Assembly: GCA_026692725.1 (NCBI GenBank)
Contig: JAPMUG010000001.1
Coordinates: 124,001 to 188,000 of the forward strand
Length of the DNA: 64,000 nt
Direction: 5' to 3'
Source of the DNA: Ecytonucleospora hepatopenaei
Taxonomy: Eukaryota > Microsporidia > Enterocytozoonidae
Shown piece by piece: positions 38,727 through 48,750 of this stretch. Both the position numbers and the translations under genes were made by a program. The first letter of the stretch is position 1. Each line of letters begins with the position of its first letter. The notes below the pieces were generated by a model. The model saw only the letters and a list, made by a program, of their open reading frames with translations. It was not told the DNA's origin and did no database searches.

Positions 38727-39164
38727 TTAATTAGTATTGCTACTGTTAGAATTGTTATTGGAATTATTTGTGTTATTATTTTTTCTATTCTGTGCAGTAC
38801 TGACTGTATTTTTAGTAGCACCATTTCCTTTTCTTCCTCCACAGTTGTTGCAAAAATTCTCACCTGGTCCCATAGCATTGTGGCATTGTGAACATTCACT
38901 ATATCCCATTCCTGGAAAGGTATAGCTGCAATATGGACAAGATAGCTCTGGTGGTGACTGTCCACATTTACAGCAAGGACATGGAATAAAGCAACATGCG
39001 CAGTAAGTGTCTGCCTGAACGTAAACAGCATTTACCCTTCGGTTACAACACGGACAGAGAATGTTTTTAGGTGGTTCTGGATATCCCTCAGGTGTTTGAA
39101 TTTCCTTATGTACTTCCTCACATCCACATTCCCATGGATATAAACAGCAAAAACAATTAGCCAT
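38727..39164 (-). CDS. Cys-rich zinc-ribbon protein, unknown function
   Basis: 145 residues from ATG 39164. A Cys-rich start (CFCCLYPWECGC), two CxxC pairs ('LCPCCNRR', 'CPCCKCG'), a longer Cys cluster 'LSCPYCSYTF' and a final double zinc ribbon 'CSQCHNAMGPGENFCNNCGG' suggest at least two zinc sites; the tail is Asn/Ser-rich. Cys near the N-terminus may be palmitoylated. The arrangement is like LITAF-type or zinc-ribbon proteins but is not diagnostic. Confidence 0.55.
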   Translation of the reverse strand: MANCFCCLYPWECGCEEVHKEIQTPEGYPEPPKNILCPCCNRRVNAVYVQADTYCACCFIPCPCCKCGQSPPELSCPYCSYTFPGMGYSECSQCHNAMGPGENFCNNCGGRKGNGATKNTVSTAQNRKNNNTNNSNNNSNSSNTN

Positions 39165-39443
39165 AATAAAATATTTTTGTTAATAAAATATAATTATATT
39201 CCTTAATAAAATAAATGACAATAGATAAATCTAAATATAACAATAAATCTAAATATAACTATAATGTACTATAAATGGGTATAATTCTAATCATCATTTA
39301 TATAAATAAAGGAGATTTATTAAAATATATTTGATCAAATATTGTTTTATTATAAATATATGAATACTGTTAATTAAACATACTATAATATTAATCAAAT
39401 AATATATAATTATATACTATAATATAAATCAAATAATATATAA

Positions 39444-42400
39444 TTATATTTCCATATATTTATCCCATATTGTCTTAAACTTATTTTCAAATATATTTAA
39501 ATTATTTATATCTGATAACCACTGTGTATTATATGATAAAATATTTGTATTCTTTTCTTTTCCTGTTTTATAACATGTGATATCATTGGTTTCTATGTAT
39601 ATTTCCTTATTATTATACCAAATTAATTTATCACATGATTCCTTCTTTTTCTTTATAATTTCCTCACTCTTTGTAATTTCCTCACTCTTTATAATCTCAA
39701 CAATCTTTAACAAAACATCATTTTCAATTGTATTCTTTACATCATCTAATGTATTATTGGTATTCTTTACATCATCTAATGTATTATTGACATTTTCTAT
39801 AGCAATCTTTTCACTATTAGTGTAAATTATCTTTTCCCTACACAATTCCACCGTTATGTCGCTTTTGTTCTTCATTTCTTTGTTTTCCTCAGTATATGAA
39901 TTATTTGTGTTTATAACCAGTATTTCACCCATACTATCCATAGATGTGGATATTCTAAGAATATTCCCATTACTAACATATACCTTGTATGTAATACCAT
40001 TTATAACAATACTATATATAACATATATGATGTTATTATCAGTAATATTACCATTTATACCATTATTTATGTTAATTTTATTATCATTACTTATGTTATA
40101 TTCTAATTTGCTATTGCACAGTATATCATCACTCTTTATATCATTATTTATGTTATGCTTGCTATTGCTAATGTTTTTCTCAATTTCTTTTATTTTTATA
40201 TTGCTATGCACCACCCTATCATCCACCCCTGTAAAGTGTATTTTACCTACCTTCATCCTCAAGGTGTATAATATTCTATTTTTATATTGTTTTATAATCT
40301 GGTAGTTAGAAGGGGTGTACAGCAAGTTAAATATAAATTCCTTAATATCATCGTGGTAATAATCAAAATCACAGTAACCCTTATTTTTAAGAACAATCTG
40401 ATAAATGTTACCGTTACTACAATTATTATTATTACTGTTAGTTGTTTTACTCTTTTTTACATTATTTTCATCATAAATATTTATATTATTTATATTATTT
40501 ATATTATTTAATGTATTTATATTATTTATATTTTTACCAATAAATTCTATTTCATCCTCATTATCCAGCATACCATGCACTACTATTCCCACATCCTTAC
40601 GCACTCCTCCGTATTTTATCATTCCACCCTGTTTTAGCATCACTTCCTTGGTCATTCCTATTTTCTTGTGAATGCTCATGTCAATTCCCACCACAAAAGC
40701 AATCTTAAACAGAGCGTCATTAGCCATGCCAAAACACACATCCAAATAATTAAAATACTCAGTATAAAATACATTAGTTTTGTATGTATTATTACCATAT
40801 TTATTAGTATTATTAGTATTATTAGTATTATCATATTTATTAGTATTATATATATTATCATATTTATTAGTATTATATATATTACAACTATTTTTAATAT
40901 TACAACTATTTTTAATATTATTAGTATTATTAGTATTATTAGTGTTTATATTCATTTTTTCATTTATCATTAATAATACATTTATTATCTTATCCATTTC
41001 TGTTATACTGTGCATATTACTCAATAGCATCAAATTAAAGGTATCTTTAAACAATTTCATTCTTATTTCATTAGTGTTGTTGAATAAATATAACATTCTA
41101 TTATAATCAGCATATACTTTAATATATTGATTATCAATTATAGAATAATCATTAAAATAGTATTTGTTACTAACATTATTGTTATTTTTTAATATATCAT
41201 TTTTATTATCATTATTTAATTTATCATTATTAGTAGTATTATTAGTAGAATTATTTAATTTATCATTTTTAGTAGAATTATTTAATTTATCATTATTAGT
41301 ATCATTTTTAGTAGAATTATTTAAATTACTACTATTTAATTTATTATTTAATTTATCATTATTTAAATTACTATTACTATTTATGTTACTTTCCCTATGC
41401 TCTACATATATATTACTATTTAACTCACATACATTTAAATTATGACTTATTGGTAATGTTTTTTTATTTATACTTTTTCTTTTATCTTCTGTTATTTTAA
41501 CATATTTAATATGATTATTTAAATTACTATTATTTAAATTACTACTATTATATAAATTACTATTATTATTTAAATTACTATTGTGATTATGATTATTAAT
41601 TATTACACTATACATTCCTGTATCTTTTGTACACCTATATATATTTATATACTGTGATGCATTACGATATTTCCTTACTATACTTTTTAACTCTTTTACC
41701 AGGTCGCTATCTTTGGAAAGAAACAATTCTTCCTCTCTTTTTACTCCATACTTGTTCATAAGCATCCTCACATCCATTTTGTATTCCTGGATCAGAGGAT
41801 CAGACACATTTTTATCTGCTGGATATGCATATGCTCCACTGCCTCTCAGCACCACCTTGTTAACTGCTGTCATATCATCCAGTACCTCGTAGTAGCAGTT
41901 CATGCACTCACAGGTATTGCCGCTCTGTCTGAACTTGGAACGGCGGTACATGCACCCGAGCGCCTTGGTGGAGCGGTAGGCCGGAGCCACTTCCATAAAG
42001 TCCGGGTACTCGGTCGGGGTAAGATCTACGCTCATGGATGCATATGTTCCTGTCTTTACAAAGTCAATGCTGCGGTTGAAAAGTTCACTCAGCTTCAGAG
42101 TCGTAGGGGCGCACACCCCCTCCTTGTCGGCGTGTGCCTGGTGTGCTACAGCAATGAGTCCCAGCTGGTGCGTCTTCATGTGCTTGATGAAAAAGTTGAC
42201 CACATCCTTTCCCAGGACAGTCTCCTTGGTAAAGCTGTGTCCGCCTACGTAGTCGTAGGATTCAAAAGTCTTGTGAGGTATGAGCAGGTCGTTCCAGCTG
42301 ATGCTGTAAATATCGCCGTCCAAGTCGCTTCCCGAGCACTGGTTAAAAACAGGTCTCCTCCCCTTCTGGGAAAAGACCAGAACTTCCTTGAGGTAGTGGA

Positions 42401-45400
42401 GTTCAGGCCTGTCAACACACTTGACAATTCGTATGTCACCAGGGTGCATGCAAGGGTTCTTGGCAACAATAGCAATGCCAGTAGGAACAGCATATTCACC
42501 ATAAATGTTAATCTTTCTCTTATTATTACCATTATATAAATTACTGTATAAATTATTATTACTTACATTACTGTATAAATTAGTATTACTGTTATTTATA
42601 TTACTGTTTATATTACTGTTATTTACATTACTGTTTATATTACTGTTATGTATGTTATAACATATAAATACTTCATCCTCTTCTAATATTTTCATTTCAT
42701 CTGTTACACCCATAGCTGTCCTGCCATATGGTACAAATATTCTACTCTTTTGATTAACTTCTTCTAATAAATAATTTATAGTGGCATATAACATTTTATT
42801 ACAATAAATATTACTGTTATTATAATTATTGTTATTATAATTATAATTATATGTATTACTGCTATTATAATTATTTTCATTATATAATTTTATTATGCTA
42901 TGCTTATTTATAAATTTTATACTATCTGTTAATGCTTCTTTTAAAATAGATTGCAAATAATTATCTTGTAGCTTAGTAAATGTAGCTATAGGTATTCCCA
43001 TGGCTTCTAATAGCATAACAATCTGTCTATTTAAGTAAAAGTCATGTGACTTGGTATCAGTGCATACTTCAATAACATTATGAGAGGATTTGAATTTAAC
43101 CATACTTTTCCTAAGAATTATAATATTATCAAAAATATTACTGTTATTATTTATATTACTGCTATTTCTTAAATTATTATTTTTTAAATTATTATATATA
43201 TTACTGTTATTATTTAAATTATATATATTACTGTTATTTTTTATATTACTGTTATATTCTATTATATTCTTTTTATTACTTAATATATCTCTTATTACTT
43301 CATCTGGCTGTACTGTCACCACTCCCTTTGCCCCTCCAAATCGTATTTGAAATGCACTCGGTATTTTAGACAGCTTTAGAGCATTACTCACCCTGGCTGC
43401 CACCCTCCTGGATATAACGCCAGCACCATCAGTAAAGTTGTATCCGTTCCTCTCCATGTCCCTGATCACGTAACTGTGGTTTACAGAAACACTCTCCCTG
43501 GTGGCAGAAAAAGCCTGTCCAATCCTCACAGCATACTTTCCAATGCACCTGATGTCCTTGAAGTCGCCAATCCACTCCCTAACAGAGTCAGTGCCAATAA
43601 CCAGGGGTACTTCATGTTTGTTGTTTAAATGTAAATTAAGCTTAACATCACTAATATTGTTATTGTTATTACTGTTATTGTTATTATTACTGTTATATTC
43701 TATATTACTTATATTATTATATTCTATATTACTTATATTATTATATTCTATATTAGTATTATCACCATAATATTCTTCTGTTTCTTCAGAACAATATTCA
43801 TCACTAAGATTACTATTATCTGTAATATTACTATTACCTATATTACCATTATCTTTTATATGATTATTTACTATATATGTGCTAATAAACCATGCATTAT
43901 GTGATGTCATCTGACTGGTTGTCATCACCAAAAAGAAGTATTTCCTATCCCCTGCATATATTCCCTCCTGCATCACGTGCCTAAAGTAGTCATAGACTCT
44001 CTCCGAGTTCCTCACCATTTCGTTCTGGAACCTCTCGTCCTCTTCCTCCCTAAAGCCAACCCTAACAAACTTGTCTATGTCGAAGTGCCTCAACACCCTA
44101 TTGCCCTCATTGACCTGTTCGTAGTTATATATTATTTGTAAAGGAGTGATGGTAATGGATCTAATCTTACTATATTTGTTATTATATTTATTGTTATTAT
44201 ATTTATTGTTATTATATAAATTACTGTTATTATATTTATTATTATTATATAAATTACTGTTACTGTTATATTCCTTTATTATCTTATATATATCTATTTT
44301 ATCCAATCTATTAGTTAGTCTCTTCTCTATATATTTACTAAATGTATTCATCTTTACATTATCCCTAATATACTGTAAGTCACCAGTAGTAAAGATATCA
44401 GTCAAATACCTACCCTTCCTAGAGAGCAAGCACAGTAGGTTATAGTAGTCATCATATTCATTAGGAGAGTAAGCATTAGTAAAGAAATTATTAATATCAG
44501 TAATATTACATAATAATGTATTAGTATTATCTGTAATATTAGTATTATCTGTATTATTATCTGTAATATTATCATATATTTTTATATTACTATTTAAACT
44601 ATTACTGATATTACTATTATATATATTACTATTATATTCATATATTTCACTATATACTATCTGTGGATAATATCTATTTAATATTTGTATTATACTATCT
44701 ACTACTGCTTCTGGTGGGGCACCCTTCAGGTTCACGTCACTGGCTGCCTGCACTGGACAGGACTGCTCCATGGCAAATGACACCCTCATGTCGCTCCTCT
44801 GCTCGTACCACCCTATCTCTCGCTGGCTGCACCTGCTCCAGCACGCAGCAGCCAGCAGTGACACATCTGCGTATTTATAGCACGTACTGAGATACATATG
44901 GTCATCACACTGATATACCTTAGGAGGGTATTTAAGACACAGATAGGCATTGATGGTATTATCATTTATATTATTGTTTGTGTTATTATGTATATTATTA
45001 TTTAATATATTACTGTTATTATCATTTATATTGTTACTGTTATTATCATTTAATATATTACTATTTGTGTTACTGTTATGTATATTATTATAATTTACTA
45101 TTATATTTTCTATTATATTATTATGTATTATTATCATATATTTATTAAAATATATAGTAATATTTTTATTAGTAAAATATATAAGATAATTATTACATAA
45201 TATATTATTACTGTTATTTATATTATTATTAGTATTATCATATAATAAATTATTATTATTAGTATTATCATATAATATATTACTGTTATTTATATTACTG
45301 TTATTATCATATAATATATTAGTATTATTAGTAGTATATTCTACCTCTCTTATATATTTATAATAACTTACTACACTTCCTATGCTTACACTCTTACACT

Positions 45401-47333
45401 CCACCAGTCCCGTTTCATATGATGCACGGTGGGGGAACTCTATGGGCAGCTTGCTGTGCCTGTACACCTCCTGCACGCTGTACAGGGCTGGGGTGGTGGC
45501 CTCCACCCTGAAACCCAGCTCGGTCAGCTCTCCGCGCATGCCGTTGCTACTCAATTGCTGCTTCTTCTCTTCCACGTACAGGTAGAAGTCTCTCTTGGAC
45601 TGGTCGGTGTCAAAGTCTATGTTGTTGCTAAATCCATGCATGTCTACTATTTTACACTTATATGTTCTAATGGTATTATTAGTGATATAATAATTATCAA
45701 TAATAAAAGTATCATATTTAATAAGATTACATAGATTATTACTTATATTACTTAATATATTATTATTTAATATAGTATTATTTAATATATTATTATTACT
45801 ATTAGTATTACTGTTATGTAATATATATTGTACTCCCTTTGTTATAAATATTGTATCATGTGTTACCTCTGTATAACTTATTATCTTGCTGCTTTTACTC
45901 AGTAACTTACACTGCTTTATGTCTGACAGTATACACATATTCACTCTTGTCTCTGCGTATGACATGAACTTACCATTGCTGATGGTGTATGTTTCATTGC
46001 AAAAGTCACCTTCTATTCTGGCCTGTAGCACTTCCCACAGGACATCCTTCCACTCTTCATCTATATAAACATAAATAAAGTTACCATTTAGGTCTTTAAG
46101 GAAATTATAGAAGGTTAATAGCTTATTAGAGATATATGATTCACTAATCCAATCATTATTGTTATTATTGTTATTGATATTATTGTTGTTATTGTTATAT
46201 TTATTAGTATTATATAAATTATTATTTGTATTATATAAATTATCATATAAATTATTATTATTAGTATTAGTATTATTTTTTATTTTCTTATTTATCTTTA
46301 TATCCATATGTTTTGAATCAAATATTCCATTCTTTAAATATTTCTCACATAATGTTCTATATTTCTTAATTATGATTTTATTATTTAATATATTACTATT
46401 ATCATTTATATTGTTTTTTATATTATTATCATTATTTAATATATTATTATTAGTATTACTGTTATATTCTATTATAAATGTATCACTATCCTTTTCTCTC
46501 TTTATTTCTTCTTTTACATATTTTATGCTGTTAACCTTATTTTCATATTTTTTATATATGCTAGTACTATCAAATATAAATGGATATATATGATAATTAT
46601 TAGTATTATTAGTATTAGTATTCTCGATATTATTAGTATTAGTATTAGTATTAATATTAGTATTATTGATAATTCTATAATAGTAAAATATTGGATCAGA
46701 TGTAAGTATTGCCTTGGTTAGTGAGTTACTAAACATATCACCATATTCTATAAAAGTTGATTCATCAAAAATAACAGTGGCAATCCAATGGTTATTACCA
46801 ACATCATTAACAAAATAATCATTAAATATATTAGTGTTACATATATTACTGTTATTTATATTAATATCTTTTACTTGTTTATATAATTCTTCTGTTGTAT
46901 AATTATTAGTGTTATTTATATTAGTATTACTGCTATTTTCTATTTTGCTAAACTTCTCTTCTATGTAATTTATGTCTCTCTGTGTCACCCTCTTCATATG
47001 GATTATCCTGTTTTTGCGGTAGTCATCTACCTGGGTGCTGACTCTCTCCATTTCAAATGTGTGCTTGGTCACCAGCAGTATGTGTCCTTTATACTCTCCT
47101 TCGTAGAACTTGGCCAGGCTGTATGCTACGCTGCTAAGAAACTTTTTTGAACTGCTATATACTGCTATATTTCTTTGTAATATACTATCACAGCACATAT
47201 ATGTATTATTTTGTTTATTGGCTTTATTTATATTAGTGTTATTTATATTATTAGTATTTATATTATTTATATTACTTTTATATTGTGTAAATAATTCATA
47301 TTTATGTTGTAAAACATTTCTAGTTATTTTCAT
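39444..47333 (-). CDS. RNA-dependent RNA polymerase (RNAi type) with Asn-rich linkers and helicase-like N-terminus
   Basis: 2629 residues, over twice the usual 1000-1200. The cellular QDE1/RDR core is clear: 'YNFTDGAGVISRRVAARVSN' (about 1296), 'PSAFQIRFGGAKGVVTVQ', 'CMHPGDIRIVKCVDRP' and the catalytic 'CSGSDLDGDIYSISW' with DLDGD at about 1670-1674. It makes double-stranded RNA from single-stranded templates to feed Dicer. The first 550 residues look like a degenerate SF2 helicase: 'AVYSSSKKFLSSV' at the P-loop position, 'HILLVTKHTFEM' (Ia), 'VIFDEST' near 190 (II), 'AILTSDP' (III), then a helicase-C-like part near 390-490. Asn-rich NSNINN linkers, pure A/T DNA, separate GC-richer conserved islands. 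Confidence 0.93.
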   Translation of the reverse strand: MKITRNVLQHKYELFTQYKSNINNINTNNINNTNINKANKQNNTYMCCDSILQRNIAVYSSSKKFLSSVAYSLAKFYEGEYKGHILLVTKHTFEMERVSTQVDDYRKNRIIHMKRVTQRDINYIEEKFSKIENSSNTNINNTNNYTTEELYKQVKDININNSNICNTNIFNDYFVNDVGNNHWIATVIFDESTFIEYGDMFSNSLTKAILTSDPIFYYYRIINNTNINTNTNTNNIENTNTNNTNNYHIYPFIFDSTSIYKKYENKVNSIKYVKEEIKREKDSDTFIIEYNSNTNNNILNNDNNIKNNINDNSNILNNKIIIKKYRTLCEKYLKNGIFDSKHMDIKINKKIKNNTNTNNNNLYDNLYNTNNNLYNTNKYNNNNNNINNNNNNNDWISESYISNKLLTFYNFLKDLNGNFIYVYIDEEWKDVLWEVLQARIEGDFCNETYTISNGKFMSYAETRVNMCILSDIKQCKLLSKSSKIISYTEVTHDTIFITKGVQYILHNSNTNSNNNILNNTILNNNILSNISNNLCNLIKYDTFIIDNYYITNNTIRTYKCKIVDMHGFSNNIDFDTDQSKRDFYLYVEEKKQQLSSNGMRGELTELGFRVEATTPALYSVQEVYRHSKLPIEFPHRASYETGLVECKSVSIGSVVSYYKYIREVEYTTNNTNILYDNNSNINNSNILYDNTNNNNLLYDNTNNNINNSNNILCNNYLIYFTNKNITIYFNKYMIIIHNNIIENIIVNYNNIHNSNTNSNILNDNNSNNINDNNSNILNNNIHNNTNNNINDNTINAYLCLKYPPKVYQCDDHMYLSTCYKYADVSLLAAACWSRCSQREIGWYEQRSDMRVSFAMEQSCPVQAASDVNLKGAPPEAVVDSIIQILNRYYPQIVYSEIYEYNSNIYNSNISNSLNSNIKIYDNITDNNTDNTNITDNTNTLLCNITDINNFFTNAYSPNEYDDYYNLLCLLSRKGRYLTDIFTTGDLQYIRDNVKMNTFSKYIEKRLTNRLDKIDIYKIIKEYNSNSNLYNNNKYNNSNLYNNNKYNNNKYNNKYSKIRSITITPLQIIYNYEQVNEGNRVLRHFDIDKFVRVGFREEEDERFQNEMVRNSERVYDYFRHVMQEGIYAGDRKYFFLVMTTSQMTSHNAWFISTYIVNNHIKDNGNIGNSNITDNSNLSDEYCSEETEEYYGDNTNIEYNNISNIEYNNISNIEYNSNNNNNSNNNNNISDVKLNLHLNNKHEVPLVIGTDSVREWIGDFKDIRCIGKYAVRIGQAFSATRESVSVNHSYVIRDMERNGYNFTDGAGVISRRVAARVSNALKLSKIPSAFQIRFGGAKGVVTVQPDEVIRDILSNKKNIIEYNSNIKNNSNIYNLNNNSNIYNNLKNNNLRNSSNINNNSNIFDNIIILRKSMVKFKSSHNVIEVCTDTKSHDFYLNRQIVMLLEAMGIPIATFTKLQDNYLQSILKEALTDSIKFINKHSIIKLYNENNYNSSNTYNYNYNNNNYNNSNIYCNKMLYATINYLLEEVNQKSRIFVPYGRTAMGVTDEMKILEEDEVFICYNIHNSNINSNVNNSNINSNINNSNTNLYSNVSNNNLYSNLYNGNNKRKINIYGEYAVPTGIAIVAKNPCMHPGDIRIVKCVDRPELHYLKEVLVFSQKGRRPVFNQCSGSDLDGDIYSISWNDLLIPHKTFESYDYVGGHSFTKETVLGKDVVNFFIKHMKTHQLGLIAVAHQAHADKEGVCAPTTLKLSELFNRSIDFVKTGTYASMSVDLTPTEYPDFMEVAPAYRSTKALGCMYRRSKFRQSGNTCECMNCYYEVLDDMTAVNKVVLRGSGAYAYPADKNVSDPLIQEYKMDVRMLMNKYGVKREEELFLSKDSDLVKELKSIVRKYRNASQYINIYRCTKDTGMYSVIINNHNHNSNLNNNSNLYNSSNLNNSNLNNHIKYVKITEDKRKSINKKTLPISHNLNVCELNSNIYVEHRESNINSNSNLNNDKLNNKLNSSNLNNSTKNDTNNDKLNNSTKNDKLNNSTNNTTNNDKLNNDNKNDILKNNNNVSNKYYFNDYSIIDNQYIKVYADYNRMLYLFNNTNEIRMKLFKDTFNLMLLSNMHSITEMDKIINVLLMINEKMNINTNNTNNTNNIKNSCNIKNSCNIYNTNKYDNIYNTNKYDNTNNTNNTNKYGNNTYKTNVFYTEYFNYLDVCFGMANDALFKIAFVVGIDMSIHKKIGMTKEVMLKQGGMIKYGGVRKDVGIVVHGMLDNEDEIEFIGKNINNINTLNNINNINNINIYDENNVKKSKTTNSNNNNCSNGNIYQIVLKNKGYCDFDYYHDDIKEFIFNLLYTPSNYQIIKQYKNRILYTLRMKVGKIHFTGVDDRVVHSNIKIKEIEKNISNSKHNINNDIKSDDILCNSKLEYNISNDNKININNGINGNITDNNIIYVIYSIVINGITYKVYVSNGNILRISTSMDSMGEILVINTNNSYTEENKEMKNKSDITVELCREKIIYTNSEKIAIENVNNTLDDVKNTNNTLDDVKNTIENDVLLKIVEIIKSEEITKSEEIIKKKKESCDKLIWYNNKEIYIETNDITCYKTGKEKNTNILSYNTQWLSDINNLNIFENKFKTIWDKYMEI

Positions 47334-47704
47334 TATAATACAATATATAATATATTTATAATATAATTTTATAATAAAATATATAATATATTTATAATTA
47401 TAATATAATTTTATAATATATTTATAATATAATATATAATATATTTATACTTTATATGGTGGTATAAAAATTTTATAAAAGAAAATATAAAATATAGTAA
47501 ATTAATTTATTATTATATGTAGTATATAATAAATTATGTTAATATAAATATATTATATTTTATGTAATATAAACATATAATATAAATATATTATAAAAAT
47601 AGTATATTGTTTTATATTGTATTTGATAGGTTAAAATATTAAAAAACTAATTAAGAGTTATTATGGTAGTAAATATAATATAAAACTATTTATTACAAAA
47701 TATT
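47334..47704. other. AT-rich spacer, nothing recognised
   Basis: 371 bp of almost pure A/T with repeated TATAATATATTTATAATA-type units just upstream of the RdRP start codon. Confidence 0.5.
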
Positions 47705-47787
47705 AGTATGATGGCCGAGCGGTCCAAGGCGTCTGATTCAAGCTCAAATCCTCCATGAGGGCGGGGGTTCGAATCCCTCTCATACTA
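47705..47787 (+). tRNA. tRNA-Leu(CAA)
   Basis: 83-nt class II tRNA. Acceptor AGTATGA/TCATACT, D-arm GCC...GGC region with AGCGGTCCAAGGC, anticodon stem TCTGA/TCAAA (one C x A mismatch) with loop TTCAAGC giving CAA (reads UUG), long variable arm, T arm GGGGG-TTCGAAT-CCCTC, discriminator A. A T run follows at 47789. No intron seen. Confidence 0.93.
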
Positions 47788-47987
47788 CTTTTTTAAAAAA
47801 TTATTGATTTTAAAATATATTTATATAATTTTATTATTATAAAATCATGATTTTATCTTTAAATTACTTTATATTTTGTAATAATCATTTATTTATAAAT
47901 AATGAAAATTAATTAATAAATCAATATATCAATAATTTTTGATAATTAATTTTTAAGTTTATTTTTATTTTAATCCTTATATTTTTA

Positions 47988-48152
47988 ATAATAATAATAT
48001 AATAATATAATAATATAATAATATAATAATATAATAATATAATAATATAATAATATAATAATATAATAATATAATAATATAATAATATAATAATATAATA
48101 ATATAATAATATAATAATATAATAATATAATAATATAATAATATAATAATAT
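47988..48152. repeat. 8-bp microsatellite, about 20 copies
   Basis: Perfect or near-perfect tandem run of the 8-bp unit TAATAATA, about 165 bp, ending five bases before the ATG at 48157. Confidence 0.9.
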
Positions 48153-48156
48153 ACAT

Positions 48157-48558
48157 ATGTTTCAACTTAAAGGATATCAACCTAATTATTTATTAAATAG
48201 TACAATTAATAATAATAATGAAAATATATTAAATAGTACAATAAATAATACCAATGAAAATATATTAAATAATAATATAAATAATAATTTATTATTTGAT
48301 GATGATATAAAAAATAACATAACTAACAAAATACTTAAAACATGCTTTGACTAAAATAATAAAGAAGAAGCAGTAAAAATTAAGGTTAATTTAATGTTAT
48401 TTTTTTCATTAGTAGCCCTGATCCTTATGCTATCATTCTTACTATTTTATTTTATTAGAAAGATAAGAAGTATAAGAAATATAAGAAATAATGCTAGTAA
48501 TACTAGTAATACAGAGGAAGCAGTACCACTAACTACATTTAGTAGTACAACAGTATAA
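48157..48558 (+). pseudogene. Small Asn-rich membrane protein gene with one in-frame stop
   Basis: The frame starts with ATG 48157 and gives 65 residues of Asn-rich sequence to a TAA at 48352-48354. The same frame resumes and stays open from the stop to 48558, including ATG 48394, and that part is 'MLFFSLVALILMLSFLLFYF' (one membrane span) with a basic cytosolic segment and a Ser/Thr tail. Either the upstream piece is a mis-started region and the real gene is 48394-48558 (54 aa), or a single type I-like protein was interrupted by one stop. The 8-bp microsatellite ends at its 5' side. Confidence 0.5.
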
Positions 48559-48750
48559 TATATATCATTTATATTATAACAATAAATATATACAATATGT
48601 AAATAATAAATATTATAATTTTTATCCTTGTTTTTTATTTTATTATATTATTTATATAAATACAATATATAATTATAAATATATATAAATACAATATATA
48701 ATTATAAATTAAATATATTTTATTATATAAATATATATTAATTATTTAAT

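Noticed and set aside
39444..47333. Many plus-strand Leu/Ile-rich open frames opposite the RdRP
   Set aside because: They are antisense shadows of Asn-rich (AAT/AAC) codons; hydrophobic runs arise from reverse-complementing Asn and Ile codons.
39444..47333. Possibility of a viral-type RNA polymerase insertion
   Set aside because: The DLDGD signature and surrounding blocks are those of the cellular RNAi polymerase family, not of RNA-virus polymerases with a GDD motif.
47988..48152. CRISPR-like array
   Set aside because: It is a contiguous 8-bp microsatellite without spacers, in a eukaryotic sequence.
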